Origin: Hemicentrotus pulcherrimus
Taxonomy: Eukaryota > Echinodermata > Echinoidea > Camarodonta > Strongylocentrotidae
Assembly: GCA_003118195.1 (NCBI GenBank)
Contig: BEXV01000516.1
Location: 204,523 to 214,826, forward strand
Direction: 5' to 3'
Length of the DNA stretch: 10,304 nucleotides
The translations under genes were made by a program, and so were the position numbers. Below are positions 7,703-10,304 of this stretch, piece after piece (within the stretch, counting starts at the first letter, position 1; the number at the start of each line of letters is the position of its first letter). The notes under the pieces are model-generated. The model did not search any database, was not told the DNA's origin, and was given only the letters and a program-made list of their open reading frames with translations.

Positions 7703-7906
7703 TTATGGCAACTCCTCCTGATCGATTTATCACATGCTGAAACCCAGAGGGCTGTTTACTAAGAGAGGCCCCTCATTTACTAAGTTTTGATGATACAATA
7801 ACACAGACATGTTTTTGTAACTATAATAGATTTTGAACAATTGTAACTATTATATGTATTGAGGGGATGAATTTTCACTTCTACATGTATCATGAAACAT
7901 ACCACA

Positions 7907-7953
7907 AGAGCAAGAAGGGAGTTAAATCTTTGAATTCCTGCCCTTCTTGCTCT
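7907..7953. repeat. Perfect 13-bp inverted repeat, 21-nt loop
   Basis: AGAGCAAGAAGGG at 7907-7919 is exactly complementary to 7941-7953. The transcript of either strand could form a stable stem. It lies 27 bp left of the foldback element and inside the CaMKII intron. It could be a small hairpin RNA-like structure or an element remnant; nothing else supports either. Confidence 0.6.
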
Positions 7954-7979
7954 CAGCAGAAAATATAACAGAGGACTAT

Positions 7980-8272
7980 CAGGGGGGGGGGTGTTTCACA
8001 AAGACGAAGATCAACTTTAAGTTGGACTTAACTGTGGCAGGCCGTTCATACCACTGTTTGCTCTCACCATTTACAGGCATTGGTCTCTCAAGGGACGTAC
8101 AAATTATGGTCACAAATCTACAGAATTCACATTTTTTGATAATTCACGATTGAAGGAAAAGATATTATCTAAAGATCATAAAGGTGAGTGAAAGTAAACA
8201 GTGGCAAAAACGGCCTGCCATAGTTAAGTCCATCTTAAAGTCGATCTTAAGTCTTTGTGGAACACTCCCCTG
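7980..8272. mobile_element. Non-autonomous foldback/MITE-like element, 293 bp
   Basis: The ends are long inverted repeats: the left arm 7980-8046 starts CAGGGG then GTGTTTCACAAAGAC and runs to GGCAGGCCGTT. The right arm 8209-8272 is its reverse complement with a few substitutions and a length change in the G-run. Arms of about 62 bp surround about 160 bp of unique sequence with no credible protein. The left arm holds a run of ten G. CAGGG-type termini occur in hAT-like elements among others; I could not see a convincing target-site duplication, so the superfamily is open. Confidence 0.85.
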
Positions 8273-9313
8273 ATTCATATTCTTTCATTCTAAGCTACAG
8301 AGTTGTCAATGACATGGTTTTATACCCACGGCTTCTAGACAGTGCTCACGACCAACAAACACCTTTTTGGTTTATCCCATTCTTTTCTTAACAAATTGTC
8401 AAAATATAGTTACACCAGATAATACTTAAAGTAGGCATCCAAAGAAAATTCATGACAACTTATAATCATGGACAATTTAAATATGGCTGGAAACATTTTT
8501 TTTTATCATATAGATATCATTGAAAGGCGTAAAATGCAATTTTGTGGCTAGCTGTTTCTCGCATGTGACATCACGAATCTTGACGCTCTACAGATCGAGA
8601 ACCGCTGAAGGCAGAAAATCTGGATCTCAAGATTAACATCTTTGAGAGACGATTAATGTGGGCCCCATACATATTTTGAAGAGGGAAGTTGTTATATTTG
8701 ATCAGTGAGGCTTCCCCTTCGCAATGATATGAATTTTGCATCAATTAGAAACACTTTTGATTCCTTGTGTGACTGCTTTAAAGGTGTCCCATTTGCAGGC
8801 CCCCAAAAATATAAAGGTTAAATTCCAACGGCATTCAAAAGATATTACTAATTTAGAACTTCCCTTTAAAAAAAGGGCTTGGAAATGTCTTTAAGTGGGA
8901 AAATAATGACTATTAGGTAGTTGAATCAACTTCGGAGCTATAGAGCCAGTAAGTCATAGTCAGATTTTTCAGATCATTATACCGAATGCTCACACGTTTT
9001 ATGCTGCGCAAAGATTCAATCAGTTTAATTTTGGCCATCACAAGAAGTGGGTTATTGATGTAGACAAATGCTGATATACCCTTTACAGATCATTTTTTTG
9101 TATGTTATTACCAAACATGAAAAAAGGCCAGTCAGTCACTCAATAGTGTAGAACAGTGAAGTCTAGCACGTAATTTGGTTTCCTTGCATAATTTGAATAT
9201 CAGGACACTGATAACGTTTAAATTTCCTAGATAGGGCATAGATGATATATTTATAATTCCTGCAAAGTTCGACAAAATTTGATGTTGGCTGCAAAAGGGA
9301 CATAGTATCTTTA

Positions 9314-9669
9314 AAGGGTGCGTTTAAGCTCAATTTCAATTGCAGAATGAGCAAGTTGTAACGTTCATTGTAATCGCAGTTCCACGGTGTACTGTTTATG
9401 CTCACTTCTGTGGCTCCTCCAGGCAATTCTCCTTGGGTGGCCTCGCAAACCTTCAGTGCGCATGCTACATAGACCCACTAGAGGTCAGTCCGTTGACCCC
9501 ATTTAAACGTGTTTACAAATCGTAAACGCACCTTTTTGTGAGTTTACGATGGGCGATTGTGATCGCCATTTTTCAGTGATTCTACAATAGTGAGAAAGGA
9601 CGCAACTGTGTTTTGATTTAAACACGTATACGATGCCTGATTCTGGCCAGAAAAAGTTGAGCATAAACA
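9314..9669. repeat. Region of scattered inverted repeats, possible old element
   Basis: TGTTTATGCTCA at 9393-9404 is the exact reverse complement of 9658-9669. AAGGGTGCGTTTA near 9314-9326 nearly matches the reverse complement of 9522-9535. A short GGCGAT/ATCGCC hairpin lies at 9552-9567. No clear termini or target duplication could be found, so this may be a degraded foldback element or chance. Confidence 0.3.
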
Positions 9670-10051
9670 TACCCAAAGACACTTAGTAGTTAGCTCTCAT
9701 GGGGAATTCAACACCGTTCGGGTGTTAACCCAATAAAAGGTGCTGTCAATCACCAGAATTAGCCTTCAGTTTTATGACCAGCAGGCCTTATGTAACATAC
9801 TGCGTTTTCCACCCATTCCCCCACATGGTAAAGTCATTATCTCACTTTTCCCACACCCCGAGATCTCCGAGAGACAAGGGGGTATTTCTTGATTGGCCTA
9901 CGGGTTCGATGTGTGCAGACCTAATACCTATACACACGTTAATGATTTTTATCCACCAAGTCTGGTGTCAGCGAATTATGGCCTTCTGCACATGGAAACT
10001 GACGAGTGACTCACTTTAACACCAAATATGGAGAGCACTGAATTTACTTAC

Positions 10052-10092
10052 CACAGGCTCATATGTCAACTGGTTTGCCATAGGGGTCTTTC
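10052..10092 (-). pseudogene. CAMK2: Ca[14 protein letters not shown] exon, copy 1, with nonsense codon
   Basis: This copy has the same 41-bp exon and GTAAGT donor as copies 2 and 3. One base differs on the plus strand (GGCTC for GGCCC), which turns the Trp codon TGG of VDIWACG into TGA. If spliced in, it would end the kinase inside the C-lobe. It is the copy nearest the next exon (7562-7656). It is either a decayed duplicate, a second haplotype merged into the assembly, or a sequencing error. The acceptor side is identical to copy 2. Confidence 0.75.
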
Positions 10093-10168
10093 CTAATAAC
10101 ACTGAATCCTTTCATTGGGCACCAGATAATACTTAACACCAAATCTGGAGAGCACTGAATCTACTTAC

Positions 10169-10209
10169 CACAGGCCCATATGTCAACTGGTTTGCCATAG
10201 GGGTCTTTC
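10169..10209 (-). CDS. CAMK2: CaMKII exon encoding [14 protein letters not shown], copy 2 (intact)
   Basis: Minus-strand reading gives (R)[13 protein letters not shown](G), the stretch that follows the LSPEVL (APE) motif in all CaMKII proteins. It reaches into kinase subdomain IX. The exon is about 41 bp, starting after a TTATTAG acceptor and ending at TGTG|GTAAGT. It begins at the third base of the Arg codon and ends on the first base of Gly, matching the phase of the exon at 7562-7656. Upstream in-frame sequence (about MKGFSVI) does not resemble CaMKII's conserved LSPEVL, so I place the start at the AG. The acceptor's pyrimidine tract is weak and the start is less sure than the end. Because 41 is not a multiple of three, using two copies together would shift the frame. 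Confidence 0.85.
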
Positions 10210-10285
10210 CTAATAACACTGAATCCTTTCATTGGGCACCAGATAATACTTAACACCAAATCTGGAGAGCACTGAATCTACTTAC

Positions 10286-10304
10286 CACAGGCCCATATGT
10301 CAAC
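10286..10304 (-). CDS. CAMK2: CaMKII VDIWACG exon, copy 3 (partial, cut by window edge)
   Basis: Only the last 19 bases of this exon copy are inside the window; read on the minus strand they give VDIWACG followed by a GTAAGT donor. VDIWACG is the kinase subdomain IX motif (DxWxxG), whose Asp stabilises the catalytic loop. The visible bases are identical to copy 2. This copy is the most upstream of the three in transcription. Whether it or copy 2 is spliced to 7562-7656 cannot be decided from sequence. Confidence 0.75.

Larger units (their letters stand above)
10016..10304. repeat. Tandem triplication, 117-bp period, containing a CaMKII exon
   Basis: Units start at 10016, 10133 and 10250 (the last is cut after 55 bases), each beginning TTAACACCAAAT. 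Copies 2 and 3 are identical over the shared 55 bases. Copy 1 differs from copy 2 at three bases, all within its first 55: one in the leading intron part, one near the donor and one in the exon. Each unit holds exon, donor and acceptor plus about 76 bp of intron. The array continues past the window edge, so the copy number is unknown. Confidence 0.95.

Noticed and set aside
9163..9525. Opposed open frames of 87 and 61 codons
   Set aside because: No motif, no codon bias and no matching splice sites; consistent with chance in AT-rich intron.
10016..10304. CRISPR-like or satellite interpretation of the repeats at the right edge
   Set aside because: Units are directly abutting 117-bp copies containing a kinase exon, with no spacers.

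Overview
This is intron-rich eukaryotic DNA. It carries an internal piece of one recognisable gene on the minus strand: calcium/calmodulin-dependent protein kinase II (CaMKII). Transcription runs from the right edge of the window to the left. The AT-rich introns, the microsatellites, several terminal-inverted-repeat mobile elements and the divergent but clear CaMKII sequence suggest a marine invertebrate. An echinoderm or another invertebrate deuterostome is plausible, but this is inference. No bacterial-type genes, operons or CRISPR are present.

CaMKII exons, in transcription order: (1) a short exon ending VDIWACG, present as three tandem 117-bp copies at the right edge (10052-10092, 10169-10209 and 10286-10304 cut by the window end); (2) 7562-7656, [14 protein letters not shown]...; (3) 5851-5973, [14 protein letters not shown]...KHPWIQ; (4) 318-401, [28 protein letters not shown]. 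Exon phases agree at every junction. Together they encode the C-lobe from kinase subdomain IX to the end, then the regulatory helix with the autophosphorylation Thr (RQET) and the start of the calmodulin-binding segment. The ATP-binding lobe lies beyond the right edge. The rest of the calmodulin-binding segment and the association domain lie beyond the left edge.

Introns: 402-5850 holds microsatellites, a 581-bp inverted-repeat element with an embedded tRNA-like sequence (3372-3952), a coding-like stretch broken by a one-N assembly join (4165-4259), and a 67-bp minisatellite (4834-5454). 5974-7561 holds a MITE only 37 bp from a splice acceptor, a (CT)n tract and a long polypurine tract. 7657-10051 holds a 293-bp foldback element with arms of about 62 bp.

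The most interesting signals are two. Each full minisatellite unit carries an acceptor, a 24-nt in-frame interval and a donor, and resembles the 3' end of the neighbouring CaMKII exon; the array could be a row of cassette microexons or decoy splice sites at the kinase/regulatory junction. The other is the tandemly triplicated exon at the right edge, where one copy has an in-frame stop.
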